From the NCBI GenBank assembly GCA_958431815.1, contig CAUASB010000001.1, forward strand, positions 124,001 to 188,000: a stretch of DNA of 64,000 nucleotides. Reading direction: 5' to 3'. Made by a program: the position numbers and the translations under genes. Shown here one piece after another: positions 42,043 through 51,177 of the stretch. The notes under the pieces are model-generated. The model did no database searches and was not told the origin of the DNA. It saw only the letters and a program-made list of their open reading frames with translations. The stretch comes from an uncultured Eggerthella sp. (lineage in GTDB: Bacteria > Actinomycetota > Coriobacteriia > Coriobacteriales > Eggerthellaceae). Position 1 is the stretch's first letter; every line of letters starts with the position of its first letter.

Positions 42043-44328
42043 TTATTCACCCGAAGGACCGCTGCCGGAAGCGCCGCCGGTAGAACCACCGCCCGTGGTT
42101 CCGCCACCGCCAGTAGTGCCACCCGAGGTGCCGCCGCCCGTGGTTCCGCCACCACCTGTGGTACCACCGGTATTGCCGCCGGAAGTACCACCGCCGGTAG
42201 AACCACCCGAGTTACCGCCGGAGCTGCCGCCCGAAGTGCCGCCGGAGCTTCCACCGCTGCTGGGCCTCGAGGAAGGCGTGTTGGCTTCGGTGTTGCCGCC
42301 CGAATTGGTGGTGCCCCTGGTATTGTTGGCGGAATTGTCGGTATCGCCGCTCGTCTCAGTGCTGGAGCTCGACGAACCGTCGGACATCACCGTATCGCCT
42401 TCGTGCTCAGGTGCCGAACCGTACGAGCCACTGCCATGGCCGAAGTTGGTGGTGGTGTAGGTAAGCTGCGTATCGGACGTCGGGAAATCCTCGATGGGCT
42501 GGCCTTCAAGTACCTTGCTCATGAAGCTGCCGTACACACCGTCGCAAGCAACCGAGGAAGGCATGCGAACCTCGTCGCGGCCACCGATCCACACTGCCGT
42601 GGAAAGCTGCGGAGTGATACCGCAGAACCACTTGTCGCGCCAGTTTTCAGAGGTACCGGTTTTGCCCGCTACCGGTTGACCGTTGTCGATGGCGGCGCCA
42701 CGACCGGTGCCGTTGGTCACAACGCCTTCCATAACGTCGGTTGCCGCCTGGGTAAGTGCTGTATCAAGCACCTTTTCGCCCTTGGTGTCGGCCTGATAGA
42801 TGGTTGCGCCGTTGGAATCCTTGATGGACTGGATGCACACCGCTTCGTGCTTGGTGCCGCCGTTGGCGATAGTGGCATACGCCTGCGCCATTTCGCGAAC
42901 CGTTACCTCTTCAGAGCCCAACGTGATGGAGGGGTATGCGTCCAGGTCGGATTCGATGCCGCATTTCTTTGCCATGTCGACTACCTTGTCGGCACCGATT
43001 TCGGTGCACAGCTCGGCAAAGCCGGTGTTCGACGAAACCGCAAAGGCGCTTCTGATGGAACGCGTGCCGTAGTCGGTGCCGCCGTAGTTTTCTACCTGCC
43101 AACCGTTGATGTTCACATGACCCGAGCAGTCAAGGTTGGTGTCGGGGGAAACGCCCTCGTTCAGTGAGGCAAGCAAGGTGAATGTCTTGAAGGAAGAACC
43201 AGGCTGGCGCTTTGCCTGCGTTGCCAGGTTGAATTCGTTCGAATCATAATCACGGCCGCCGATAAGCGCCCTGATGTAGCCGGTATCAGGATCAACCGAA
43301 ACCATGGCAAGCTCAAGGTTGCTGGAAAGCGTTTTCAGCTTTTCCTGAGCTGCAGCCTCGGCGGCATCCTGCACCTTCGGGTCGAGCGTGGTGATAACCG
43401 TCATGCCGCCCTTGAACACTTCGTCGGCAGAATATTCCTTCAAAAGCGTTTCACGCACATAGCTGGTGAAGTACTTGTATTTGTACATGCCATCGCCCGA
43501 GTTCACCGCAGACGGGTTCAGGTTCAGGTCTTCCGCCTGAGCAGAATCATGCTCGGCCTGGGTGATAACGCCATTGGTGAGCATGCGGTCGAGCACCAAG
43601 TTACGGCGCTGCTGGCAGTTCTTGGGATTGTCGATGGGGTTGTTGTACGTAGGCGACTGGGGAATGCCGATAAGCGTTGCCGCCTGTGCGATGGTAAGGT
43701 CCTTGGCGTCCTTAGAATAGTAACGCTGCGCTGCGGCCTGAATGCCGTAAGCGCCCTGACCGTAGTTAATGGTGTTCAGGTACATCTGAAGGATTTCGTC
43801 CTTCGAGTACACTTCCTCAAGCTTGATGGCGATATACGCTTCGCGAACCTTACGCTTCAACGTGGATTCCGTTGCCTCATCGGCAAGAATGGTATTGCGC
43901 ACGAACTGCTGGGTAATGGTGGAAGCGCCTTCATGGCCAGTATGGGTAACGTTCACCCATACCGCACGGGCAATGCCCATAAGGTCTACGCCGTTGTGCT
44001 GGTAGAAACGTTCGTCTTCCGTTGCTACCGTGCCCTTGGTCACGTAGGTGCCCATATCCTCGAGGTCGATGGGGTCGCGGTTCTCAAGGTAGAACTCGGC
44101 CAACAGCGTTGTGCCATCGCTGGCGTATACCTTGGTTTTCTCCGCGTAGTTGTAAGCCGAAGCATCGGTGTAGTCGGGCAGATCTTGCAGCCAAACCGTG
44201 CATACCGCAACTACGGCAATGCAGCAGGCAACTATAGCGCCCAGGATAACCGCGCCAACGACGCCAAGCCTCAGCCCCGCCTTCCCCTGGCGAGCACCGT
44301 GCTTGCTTCTTCTAGCTCGTGAAGCCAT
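42043..44328 (-). CDS. Class A penicillin-binding protein with Gly-rich tail
   Basis: 761 residues. An N-terminal membrane helix (about 22-48) is followed by glycosyltransferase family 51 (about 65-240; catalytic Glu in ATEDERFYQHNG; EGASTITQQ; RKVREAYIAIKLE). The transpeptidase (about 340-640) has SxxK PGSSFK (about 381), SxN SSNTG and KTGTSENWRDKW. The last about 100 residues are Ser/Thr/Asn then almost pure Gly-Thr-Ser repeats. It polymerises and cross-links peptidoglycan outside the membrane. The tail is a wall-spanning low-complexity linker found in many actinobacterial and firmicute PBP1 proteins. GGGAGG precedes the ATG. Confidence 0.92.
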   Translation of the reverse strand: MASRARRSKHGARQGKAGLRLGVVGAVILGAIVACCIAVVAVCTVWLQDLPDYTDASAYNYAEKTKVYASDGTTLLAEFYLENRDPIDLEDMGTYVTKGTVATEDERFYQHNGVDLMGIARAVWVNVTHTGHEGASTITQQFVRNTILADEATESTLKRKVREAYIAIKLEEVYSKDEILQMYLNTINYGQGAYGIQAAAQRYYSKDAKDLTIAQAATLIGIPQSPTYNNPIDNPKNCQQRRNLVLDRMLTNGVITQAEHDSAQAEDLNLNPSAVNSGDGMYKYKYFTSYVRETLLKEYSADEVFKGGMTVITTLDPKVQDAAEAAAQEKLKTLSSNLELAMVSVDPDTGYIRALIGGRDYDSNEFNLATQAKRQPGSSFKTFTLLASLNEGVSPDTNLDCSGHVNINGWQVENYGGTDYGTRSIRSAFAVSSNTGFAELCTEIGADKVVDMAKKCGIESDLDAYPSITLGSEEVTVREMAQAYATIANGGTKHEAVCIQSIKDSNGATIYQADTKGEKVLDTALTQAATDVMEGVVTNGTGRGAAIDNGQPVAGKTGTSENWRDKWFCGITPQLSTAVWIGGRDEVRMPSSVACDGVYGSFMSKVLEGQPIEDFPTSDTQLTYTTTNFGHGSGSYGSAPEHEGDTVMSDGSSSSSTETSGDTDNSANNTRGTTNSGGNTEANTPSSRPSSGGSSGGTSGGSSGGNSGGSTGGGTSGGNTGGTTGGGGTTGGGTSGGTTGGGGTTGGGSTGGASGSGPSGE
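42055..42262. repeat. Minisatellite-like Gly-rich coding repeat
   Basis: Degenerate 9-21-base units (GTGGTTCCGCCACC-type on this strand) encode (GGT/S)n in the PBP tail. Such tracts vary in length between strains. Confidence 0.65.
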
Positions 44329-44454
44329 CGAACCTCCCTAAATATAGTTCTCGTCATTTTATCATTGTTGCGCCACATAGCCCGAATCTGCACAACCCGT
44401 CAATACCTTTTCTGCTCGGTTTCCGCAAACGGTACCGAAGCGTTTCCTTGGCAG

Positions 44455-44487
44455 TAACAAAAAAATGGGGACAGTCCTTTTTTGTTA
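44455..44487. repeat. Palindrome of the GGGACAGTCCC family, copy 3
   Basis: TAACAAAAAAATGGGGAC / GTCCTTTTTTGTTA centred on 44473, a slightly decayed version of the 57882-57914 palindrome, between the PBP promoter and the argH terminator. Confidence 0.65.
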
Positions 44488-44495
44488 TCCCCTTG

Positions 44496-44538
44496 CAAAA
44501 AGAAGAGCCGCGCGTCACTGCGGACAACGCGGCTCTTC
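44496..44538 (-). terminator. argH terminator
   Basis: On the reverse strand AGAGCCGCG / CGCGGCTCT is followed by TCTTTTTGC. Confidence 0.8.
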
Positions 44539-44561
44539 CCCTCAAGTTGTTTCAGGAGCGC

Positions 44562-45953
44562 TTATTCGGCGATCTTCTTATCTTCGGCAAGCTTTTTGGC
44601 GCCAAGCTCGATCTGCTCGGCAACAACGCTGTTGCCGGTTCCGCCGTACGTGGTACGGGCAGCAACGATAGACTCCAAATCAAGCGCCTTGGTGATGTCG
44701 GCCTCGAACAAATCGGATGCTGCCTTGAAGTCTTCCAGGCTCAAGTCGTCCAGGTCGCAGCCGCACTTGTCGCACAGAAGCACCAGATGACCGACGATTT
44801 CGTGAGCCTTGCGGAACGGCAGGCCCTTCTTTGCCAGATAGTCGGCAACGTCGGTTGCAGCCAAGTAGCCCTTCTTCGACTGGGCGCGCATGGCATCGGC
44901 ATTCACCTTCATGGAGGAAATCATGCCTTCCATGCATACCAGGCAATCATGCAGCGTCTTGCAGGCGTCCATCACGCCTTCCTTATCTTCCTGCAAGTCC
45001 TTGTTGTAGGCCAGAGGAAGGCTCTTCATGGTGGTGAGCAGCGCCATCAAGTCGCCCACTACGCGGCCCGACTTGCCGCGGATAAGCTCGGCGAAGTCGG
45101 GGTTCTTCTTCTGCGGCATGATGGAAGAACCGGTGGAGTACTCGTCGGCCAAGGTGATGAAGCCGAATTCGGACGTGGACCACAAAATGATTTCCTCGGA
45201 CAGGCGGGAAAGGTGGATCATAGCCACTGAGCAAGCATAATCGAGGTCAAGCAGGAAATCACGATCGGAAACCGCGTCGAGCGAGTTCGGAATCATATGG
45301 TCGAAGCCCAACTCGTCGGTGGTCTTCTGACGGTCGAGCGGATAGGTGGTGCCAGCAAGCGCTGCAGAGCCCAGCGGGTTGGCATCTGCCGCGTCGAATG
45401 CCTGCTTCAGGCGGGCAAAGTCACGCGTGAACATCCAGTAGTACGCCATGAAATGATGCGAAAGCAGCACCGGCTGGGCATGCTGCATGTGAGTGTAGCC
45501 CGGCAGGATAGTGCCCATGTTCTTGCGGGCAGCCTCGATGAGCGTTTCACGCATAGCGTTCACGTCGTGCATCAGCTCGGAGGCAAGCTCCTTAGCATAC
45601 AGACGCGTATCGGTGATTACCTGGTCGTTGCGGCTGCGGCCGGTATGCAGGCGGGCGCCAGCATCACCGATGTTCTGGGTGAGCACCTTTTCAACGGACA
45701 TGTGAATGTCCTCATCGTTGATATCGAACGTGAAGTTACCCGCTTCAATGTCCTTTTCGATATCGGTAAGGCCGGCAACGATATCTTCAGCGTCCTTTTC
45801 GGAAATCACACCCTGAGCGGCCAACATGCGTGCATGGGCGCGGGAGCCCGCAATGTCCTCGTGATACATTGCCTTATCAACCGGAAGGGATGCGCCGAAT
45901 TCTTGCGTGAATTCGCTTACGCCCTTCTCGAAACGTCCAGACCACAACGCCAT
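44562..45953 (-). CDS. argH: Argininosuccinate lyase
   Basis: 463 residues. It splits argininosuccinate to arginine and fumarate, the last step of arginine synthesis. The fumarase/aspartase superfamily signature GSSIMPQKKNPD is present, plus SRNDQV and THMQHAQPV. AGGAG precedes the ATG at 45953. It is the last gene of the argC-J-B-D-G-H run, but it is separated from argG by about 310 bases holding a structured repeat, so it may have its own promoter. Confidence 0.95.
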   Translation of the reverse strand: MALWSGRFEKGVSEFTQEFGASLPVDKAMYHEDIAGSRAHARMLAAQGVISEKDAEDIVAGLTDIEKDIEAGNFTFDINDEDIHMSVEKVLTQNIGDAGARLHTGRSRNDQVITDTRLYAKELASELMHDVNAMRETLIEAARKNMGTILPGYTHMQHAQPVLLSHHFMAYYWMFTRDFARLKQAFDAADANPLGSAALAGTTYPLDRQKTTDELGFDHMIPNSLDAVSDRDFLLDLDYACSVAMIHLSRLSEEIILWSTSEFGFITLADEYSTGSSIMPQKKNPDFAELIRGKSGRVVGDLMALLTTMKSLPLAYNKDLQEDKEGVMDACKTLHDCLVCMEGMISSMKVNADAMRAQSKKGYLAATDVADYLAKKGLPFRKAHEIVGHLVLLCDKCGCDLDDLSLEDFKAASDLFEADITKALDLESIVAARTTYGGTGNSVVAEQIELGAKKLAEDKKIAE

Positions 45954-46261
45954 AGTATGAGCTCCTAACCTTGCAGGGCACCCGCCCCATAAGTGTGTTA
46001 CCAATCAATGCTCCTATGATAGCAAAACAGGGCCCTCCCCTCTTGACGAAGGAAGAGCCCTGCAGAAAGCTTGAAGAGCGAAACGAATTCAAGCAAACGC
46101 CCGAAAGGGCGTTCCCGAACTTCGGGCATACGCCAGTAAATCAGCGAGGCCCAGCCCGGTGCCCTGGCTCGTGAGATTTCGCGAACGTAGCGTACTAGCG
46201 CTACGTGATTTCGCGAAATCACGCGAAGATGGGGTGCCCGGCTGGGCCACAGCGCAACTAT
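45954..46261. other. argG-argH gap with structured repeat (copy B)
   Basis: About 308 bases with no gene. It contains hairpin element copy B (46121-46248) and short CGCCCGAAAGGGCG and ACTTCGGG-type hairpins to its left. Confidence 0.5.
46121..46248. repeat. Hairpin element with dispersed 28-bp flank (copy B)
   Basis: The 28-base flank 46121-46148 matches 26047-26074 (reverse orientation, 26 of 28). It adjoins arms GGCCCAGCC (46148-46156) and GGCTGGGCC (46240-46248) enclosing nested hairpins (CGTAGCG / CGCTACG, and TTTCGCGAA twice). The flank is conserved while the hairpin sequence differs from copy A. Confidence 0.6.
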
Positions 46262-47485
46262 TTACTCGCCGTCCGTTACACCCTGCTCGCGACGGTTCTT
46301 AGCCCAAACCTTGGTGGACAGGCCGTACAGGTCGATGAAGCCCTTAGCTGCCTTGTGGTTGAAGGTGTCGGCAGCATCGTAGGTAGCCAGACCGTAATCG
46401 TACAGGCTGAAGTCGGACTTGCGGCCAGTAACGGTGCAGCTGCCCTTGTAGAACTTCAGGCGAACAACGCCGGTTACGCACTGCTGGGTGGTTGCCATGA
46501 AGGCATCTACCGCATGCTTCAGAGGGCTGAACCACTGGCCGTTGTAAACCATGGTTGCCCAGTCGTGCTCGAGGTGCAGCTTATAACGCAGAACCTCGCG
46601 CTCGAGGCACATGTCCTCAAGGCCGCGGTGAGCAACGATCAGAGCCAAAGCGCCCGGTGCCTCGTAGCACTCACGGCTCTTAACGCCGATCATGCGGTTC
46701 TCGATCATATCGATGCGGCCATAGCCGTTGTCGCCAGCGATCTGATTCATCTTGGCGATGATGTCCAGGTAGCTCATCTGCTCGCCGTCGATGGCAACAG
46801 GCAGGCCGCCCTTGAACTCAACTTCGATCTCGGTGGGCGTGTCAGGAGCCTTCTCGGGATCGGTAGTCATGGTGTAGATGTCCAGCGGAGGACGGTTCAT
46901 CGGGTCTTCCAGAACGCCGCACTCAATAGCGCGACCCCACAGGTTGTCGTCGATGGAGTAAGGCTTGCTCTTGGTGGTGGGTACGGTTACGCCGTGAGCA
47001 GCAGCCCAGTCCATTTCCTCCTGACGGGTGTGCATATCCCACTCGCGGACGGGAGCGATGATTTCCAGCGTAGGATCAAGAGCCTGGATGGAGGTTTCGA
47101 AGCGAACCTGGTCGTTGCCCTTGCCGGTGCAGCCGTGAGCTACGTACTTGGCGCCGAACTTATGAGCAGTGTCTACCAGGTACTTGGAGATCAGCGGACG
47201 GGAAAGAGCAGATACCAGGGGGTACTTGTTCTCGAAGTGAGCATTTGCATACAGAGCCTTGGAAAGGTAGTCTGCTGCGAAATCTTCACGCATGTCGGCG
47301 ATGATGCAGTCGATTGCGCCCGTTGCCAGTGCGCGCTCCTTAACCTGCTCAAGGCCCTCATGCTCCTGGCCAACTTCGCCTACAACAGCGATAACGTCGA
47401 GGCCCTTTTCCTCCTGCAACCACTTGATGCAGACGCTGGTGTCCAAGCCACCAGAATATGCGAGTACGCACTTATCCTTTGCCAT
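46262..47485 (-). CDS. argG: Argininosuccinate synthase
   Basis: 407 residues. An ATP-dependent condensation of citrulline and aspartate. The PP-loop ATP motif is AYSGGLDTSV near the N-terminus; GCTGKGNDQVRFE and the C-terminal SPLKHAVDAF region are family blocks. It starts at ATG 47485 after GGAAAGG; a TTG two codons earlier is less likely. It follows the argD terminator by a short AT-rich stretch that may hold a promoter. Ornithine carbamoyltransferase and an ArgR gene are not in the window. Confidence 0.95.
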   Translation of the reverse strand: MAKDKCVLAYSGGLDTSVCIKWLQEEKGLDVIAVVGEVGQEHEGLEQVKERALATGAIDCIIADMREDFAADYLSKALYANAHFENKYPLVSALSRPLISKYLVDTAHKFGAKYVAHGCTGKGNDQVRFETSIQALDPTLEIIAPVREWDMHTRQEEMDWAAAHGVTVPTTKSKPYSIDDNLWGRAIECGVLEDPMNRPPLDIYTMTTDPEKAPDTPTEIEVEFKGGLPVAIDGEQMSYLDIIAKMNQIAGDNGYGRIDMIENRMIGVKSRECYEAPGALALIVAHRGLEDMCLEREVLRYKLHLEHDWATMVYNGQWFSPLKHAVDAFMATTQQCVTGVVRLKFYKGSCTVTGRKSDFSLYDYGLATYDAADTFNHKAAKGFIDLYGLSTKVWAKNRREQGVTDGE

Positions 47486-47539
47486 GTTCAACTACCTTTC
47501 CTTTGGCAATTATTCGTATATTCAAAGCCCACACGGGGC

Positions 47540-47566
47540 AAAACAGGAAGGCCGTAAAGGCCCTCC
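47540..47566 (-). terminator. Hairpin after argD
   Basis: On the reverse strand GGAGGGCC / GGCCTTCC (8 bp with one wobble) is followed by TGTTTT. It may separate argCJBD from argG. Confidence 0.65.
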
Positions 47567-47573
47567 GTTCTTG

Positions 47574-48857
47574 TTATTCCTCGGGTTCCCCTTCGGCAAC
47601 CTCTGCCGCTTCGATCTCGTCTTCGATGGACTCTTCGCGACTAGCGGCGATAAGGTCGGGCAATGCGTCCATGAGCTTGTCGACCTCGGTTTCGGTGCAA
47701 ATCAGCGGAGGCAGGAAACGCAGGGTGTTGTTGCCGGTTGCGTTCAGAAGGAAGCCGGCTTCAAGGCCCTTTTCCACAACCTTGTGAGCGTCGATGCCCT
47801 CTTCAAGGTCGGCGCCGAGCATCAGGCCCAGGCCACGAACCTCGGTAATGCCCTCTACCTTGCTCAGCTTGTCGGCGAAGTAGTCGCCCACCTCGGTTAC
47901 ACGGTCGTCGTAGTGGCCGCGCGTAAGCGTTGCCAGCGTTGCGTGGGCTGCAGCCATAGCCAGGTTGCTGCCACCGAACGTAGAGCCATGGTCGCCCGGC
48001 TCGAATGCCTCGGCAACCTCGATGCGGGCAGCGCAAGCGCCCATCGGGAAGCCCGAAGCGATGCCCTTGGCCATGGTGATGATATCAGGCGTGATACCCA
48101 GGTTCTGGAAGGCGAAGGGGAATTCGCCGCAACGGAAGATGCCCGACTGAACTTCATCAACGATGAACAGCAGGCCATTCTTGCGGCAGAACTGCGCCAC
48201 GTCATAGAGGATCTCGGGATCCCACGGATATACGCCGGCTTCGCCCTGAACAGGCTCGATCATAACGGCGCACACATCGGCCAGGTTGTTGTAAACCGCC
48301 TGATGAAGTGCGTTGAGGTCGTTCATGGGCACATGCATGAAGCCGCCCGGCAGGGGCTGGAAGGCTTCCTGCTTTGCAGGCTGAGCCGTTGCGGCAAGCG
48401 TTGCCAGCGTGCGGCCGTGGAAGCTGCGGTCCATCGTGATGATGGTCTGGCCACCGTTGCCCATCTTCTTGGAATACAGGCGAGCCAGCTTGATGGCGCA
48501 TTCGTTGGCCTCTGCACCGGAATTGGCGAAGAATACCGGCCAAGGAGCGCGGAAGAACTTCGGCACGCACACATTGAGCATGTCGGAGATGAGCTTGGCT
48601 ACCTCGCCGCGCTGCTCGATGTAGTAATAGTTGCTAACGTGAATGAGCTTGGCAGCCTGCTCCTGGATGGCGCGCACAACGGCGGGGTGGCAATGACCCA
48701 AGCTGTCTACGCCAATGCCGGCAATGAAGTCGAGGTAGGTTTTGCCCTCGTCGTCCTTAACTTCCATGCCAGAGCCCTCAACCAGCAGTACCGGCTTACG
48801 AGAGAAGGTATGCATGACGAAATGATCGTCGAGCTTCTTTGCTTCTTCAAAACTCAT
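47574..48857 (-). CDS. argD: Acetylornithine aminotransferase
   Basis: A 427-residue class III PLP aminotransferase converting N-acetylglutamate semialdehyde to N-acetylornithine. Landmarks are FANSGAEANECAIKLAR, SFHGRT, VDEVQSGIFRCG and the PLP lysine in ITMAKGIASG (about 263). The C-terminus has an acidic extension (EDEIEAAEVAEGEPEE) absent from standard ArgD. AAAGGAA precedes the ATG. A hairpin (about 48876-48921, CGGATGGG / CCCATCCG) lies just upstream, between argB and argD. Confidence 0.93.
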   Translation of the reverse strand: MSFEEAKKLDDHFVMHTFSRKPVLLVEGSGMEVKDDEGKTYLDFIAGIGVDSLGHCHPAVVRAIQEQAAKLIHVSNYYYIEQRGEVAKLISDMLNVCVPKFFRAPWPVFFANSGAEANECAIKLARLYSKKMGNGGQTIITMDRSFHGRTLATLAATAQPAKQEAFQPLPGGFMHVPMNDLNALHQAVYNNLADVCAVMIEPVQGEAGVYPWDPEILYDVAQFCRKNGLLFIVDEVQSGIFRCGEFPFAFQNLGITPDIITMAKGIASGFPMGACAARIEVAEAFEPGDHGSTFGGSNLAMAAAHATLATLTRGHYDDRVTEVGDYFADKLSKVEGITEVRGLGLMLGADLEEGIDAHKVVEKGLEAGFLLNATGNNTLRFLPPLICTETEVDKLMDALPDLIAASREESIEDEIEAAEVAEGEPEE

Positions 48858-48968
48858 GGTGTTCCTTTCTTTGCGGATGGGCCTTTGTTCCCCTGTTGCC
48901 AAGGGCAAAAACCCATCCGTATATTTTACGGGTTTGGGGGTTTTGCGAATACCCCACGCACGGTGTTT

Positions 48969-49913
48969 CTACAAGTTCTCGCTCAATCGGGAGGCCAGAA
49001 TGCCCAGCGGGCGCATTTCCTCCTTCGAGAATTCCACCGTATCGTCGTAGATCAAGGTGCCCGAACCGCTTGAAGTAAGCAGCTCAACCAAGATGGAATG
49101 CGGCTTGGTGCCGTTTACGATATGAGCGCGCGGCACACCGCCTTCGATTGCCTCCACACACGACTGCAGCTTTGGAATCATGCCGCTGCTTACGCGGCCC
49201 GATGCCAGCATTTCGCGCGTCTCGGAAACCGTCATCTGGGAAATGAGCGAGCTCTTGTCCGAGAAATCCTCGTAAAAGCCGTCAACATCGGTAAGGAAAA
49301 TGATCTTATGCGCACCGATGGCGCTTGCAATGGCGCAAGCCGCCGCATCGGCATTGATGTTGTACGAGCCGCCGTCTACGCCCTTGCCCACCGAAGCGAT
49401 AACCGGCACGTAGTCTGCGGCGATAAGCGCGTTGATGTAGGCGGGGTTCACTTCCGTCACACGACCCACGCGGCCAAGCTCGGGGCTACGCTGTTCGGCG
49501 ATCATGGTGCCCGCATCGGTGCCGTTCACGCCAACGGCAAGGTTGCCGTGCTCGTTCATAGCAAGCACCAGCTCTTCGTTCACCTTGCCCACCAGCGTCA
49601 TCTTTACCACGTCCATGGCTTCTTCAGTGGTAACGCGCTGGCCGTCCTTGAATTCGACGTCGATGCCGAACTTTTCCATGTTCTTGTTGATGGCAGCACC
49701 ACCGCCATGCACGATAACAGGGTTCACGCCCATGATCTTCAGCATGACGATGTCGCTCATCACGGCATTGCGCAACTCAGGGTCGACCATAGCAGCTCCG
49801 CCGTACTTGATAAGCACGGTTTTGCCCGTGGCGGTTTTGATCCACGGGAAAGCTTCGATAAGAACCTCGGCGGTATGCGTGGAGGTTATTTTGCGGTCTC
49901 TAGCGTATTTCAT
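48969..49913 (-). CDS. argB: Acetylglutamate kinase
   Basis: A 314-residue amino-acid kinase that phosphorylates N-acetylglutamate. Motifs are IKYGGAAM, VIVHGGGAAINKNME, NINADAAACAIA, FLTDVDGFY and GMIPKLQSC. Its ATG overlaps the argJ stop (ATGA), indicating translational coupling. Length and the N-terminal helix suggest the hexameric, arginine-inhibited type, but this is inference. Confidence 0.95.
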   Translation of the reverse strand: MKYARDRKITSTHTAEVLIEAFPWIKTATGKTVLIKYGGAAMVDPELRNAVMSDIVMLKIMGVNPVIVHGGGAAINKNMEKFGIDVEFKDGQRVTTEEAMDVVKMTLVGKVNEELVLAMNEHGNLAVGVNGTDAGTMIAEQRSPELGRVGRVTEVNPAYINALIAADYVPVIASVGKGVDGGSYNINADAAACAIASAIGAHKIIFLTDVDGFYEDFSDKSSLISQMTVSETREMLASGRVSSGMIPKLQSCVEAIEGGVPRAHIVNGTKPHSILVELLTSSGSGTLIYDDTVEFSKEEMRPLGILASRLSENL

Positions 49914-51166
49914 GAGCGATAGTCTCCGTTGATCGAAACGTATTCGTGCGAGAAGTCGCAGGTCCACATGGTGGTTTCGGCGATGCCTGCGCCCAAGTTT
50001 GCCTCGATGACAATCTCATCGGCCTCGAAGCGGCGAAGCGCTTCTTCCTCATCGAAGGCAACGGGAAGGCCGCTGCGCAACACAGGCAAGCCCATGATGT
50101 CGATGTCGACGTTTTCCTGCAAGAAGTGCGCGCCCGAACGGCCCAGGGCTCCGGCGATGCGACCCCAGTTGGCGTCGTGGCCGTAAATGGCCGTTTTCAC
50201 CAACGGTGAATTGGCAACGGTACGCGCTGCCATGTCGGCTTCCGCATCGTTTGCGGCCCCGCGTACGGTAACAGTTACCAACTTGGTGGCGCCTTCGCCG
50301 TCGCTTGCCATCTTGCGGGCAAGCGTTTGGGTTACCGCGTTTAGCGCCTGACAGAACTCGGCATAGAGCACGCTCGACTCGCCCGCAAGCGGCGCACCGG
50401 CAGGAGCAGCCTTGCCCGAGGCAAACAACACGCACGTATCGTTGGTGGAAGTGTCTCCGTCGACGGTTACCTTGTTGAAGCTCTGGTTCACCGCAGCGGA
50501 AAGCGCCTGGTGAAGCAGCGGAGCGGGAATGGGCGCGTCGGTGGTGAGCACGGAAATCATGGTTGCCATGTTCGGCATGATCATGCCCGAGCCCTTTGCC
50601 ATGCCGCCTACCGTGAAAGTGATGCCCTCATAATCTGCATCGGCGGAAACAAAGGAAACCGCCGCTTCCTTCGAAACCGTGTCGGTGGTCATGATGGCGC
50701 GGGCGGCGCTATTGCCCGAGGTTTCGGCAAGCTGCGCATGCAAAGCGGGAACGCCCGTTTCAAACGGGGTGATGTCGAGCTGCTGGCCAATGATGCCAGT
50801 GGAAGCCACCAACACATCTTCCGGCGTACATCCTACCGTGGAAGCCACGATGCCCGCCGTACGGCGTGCGTTTTCAAGCCCCACCGAACCCGTAGCGGCA
50901 TTGGCAATGCCGGAGTTGATTACCATGGCGCGTGCAAAGCCGAAGCCCACGCCGTCCAAATGCTCGCGGGAAACGATGACGGGTGCCGCGCAGAACACAT
51001 TCTGTGTGAACACACCCGCAGCAGGGCACAATTCGTCAGCCTCGACCAAAGCCATGTCAAGGCGGTTAGGGTCTTCGCGGAAACCGGCGTGGATGCCACC
51101 GGCGTGGAAGCCCTTGGCGGACGTGACGCCACCGTTTTCGATGGTGTTCAAGTTCGCTTCAGTCAT
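49910..51166 (-). CDS. argJ: Bifunctional glutamate N-acetyltransferase/ornithine acetyltransferase
   Basis: 418 residues. It recycles acetyl groups from acetylornithine to glutamate. The self-cleavage site is the Ala-Thr bond in MIMPNMATM (about 198), giving alpha and beta chains; KVTVDGDTSTND is the conserved beta-chain segment. Because ArgJ supplies acetylglutamate, a separate ArgA or ArgE is not required. The start is at MTEANL, 8 bases after AGGAG; a GTG three codons upstream is too close. It lies 11 bases after argC. Confidence 0.94.
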   Translation of the reverse strand: MTEANLNTIENGGVTSAKGFHAGGIHAGFREDPNRLDMALVEADELCPAAGVFTQNVFCAAPVIVSREHLDGVGFGFARAMVINSGIANAATGSVGLENARRTAGIVASTVGCTPEDVLVASTGIIGQQLDITPFETGVPALHAQLAETSGNSAARAIMTTDTVSKEAAVSFVSADADYEGITFTVGGMAKGSGMIMPNMATMISVLTTDAPIPAPLLHQALSAAVNQSFNKVTVDGDTSTNDTCVLFASGKAAPAGAPLAGESSVLYAEFCQALNAVTQTLARKMASDGEGATKLVTVTVRGAANDAEADMAARTVANSPLVKTAIYGHDANWGRIAGALGRSGAHFLQENVDIDIMGLPVLRSGLPVAFDEEEALRRFEADEIVIEANLGAGIAETTMWTCDFSHEYVSINGDYRS

Positions 51167-51177
51167 ATTTTTCACTC

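Noticed and set aside
42036..42480. Pro-rich forward frames in the PBP tail region (repeats of EVPPPVVPP type)
   Set aside because: They are the complement of the Gly-rich tail of the PBP; there is no start site or family.
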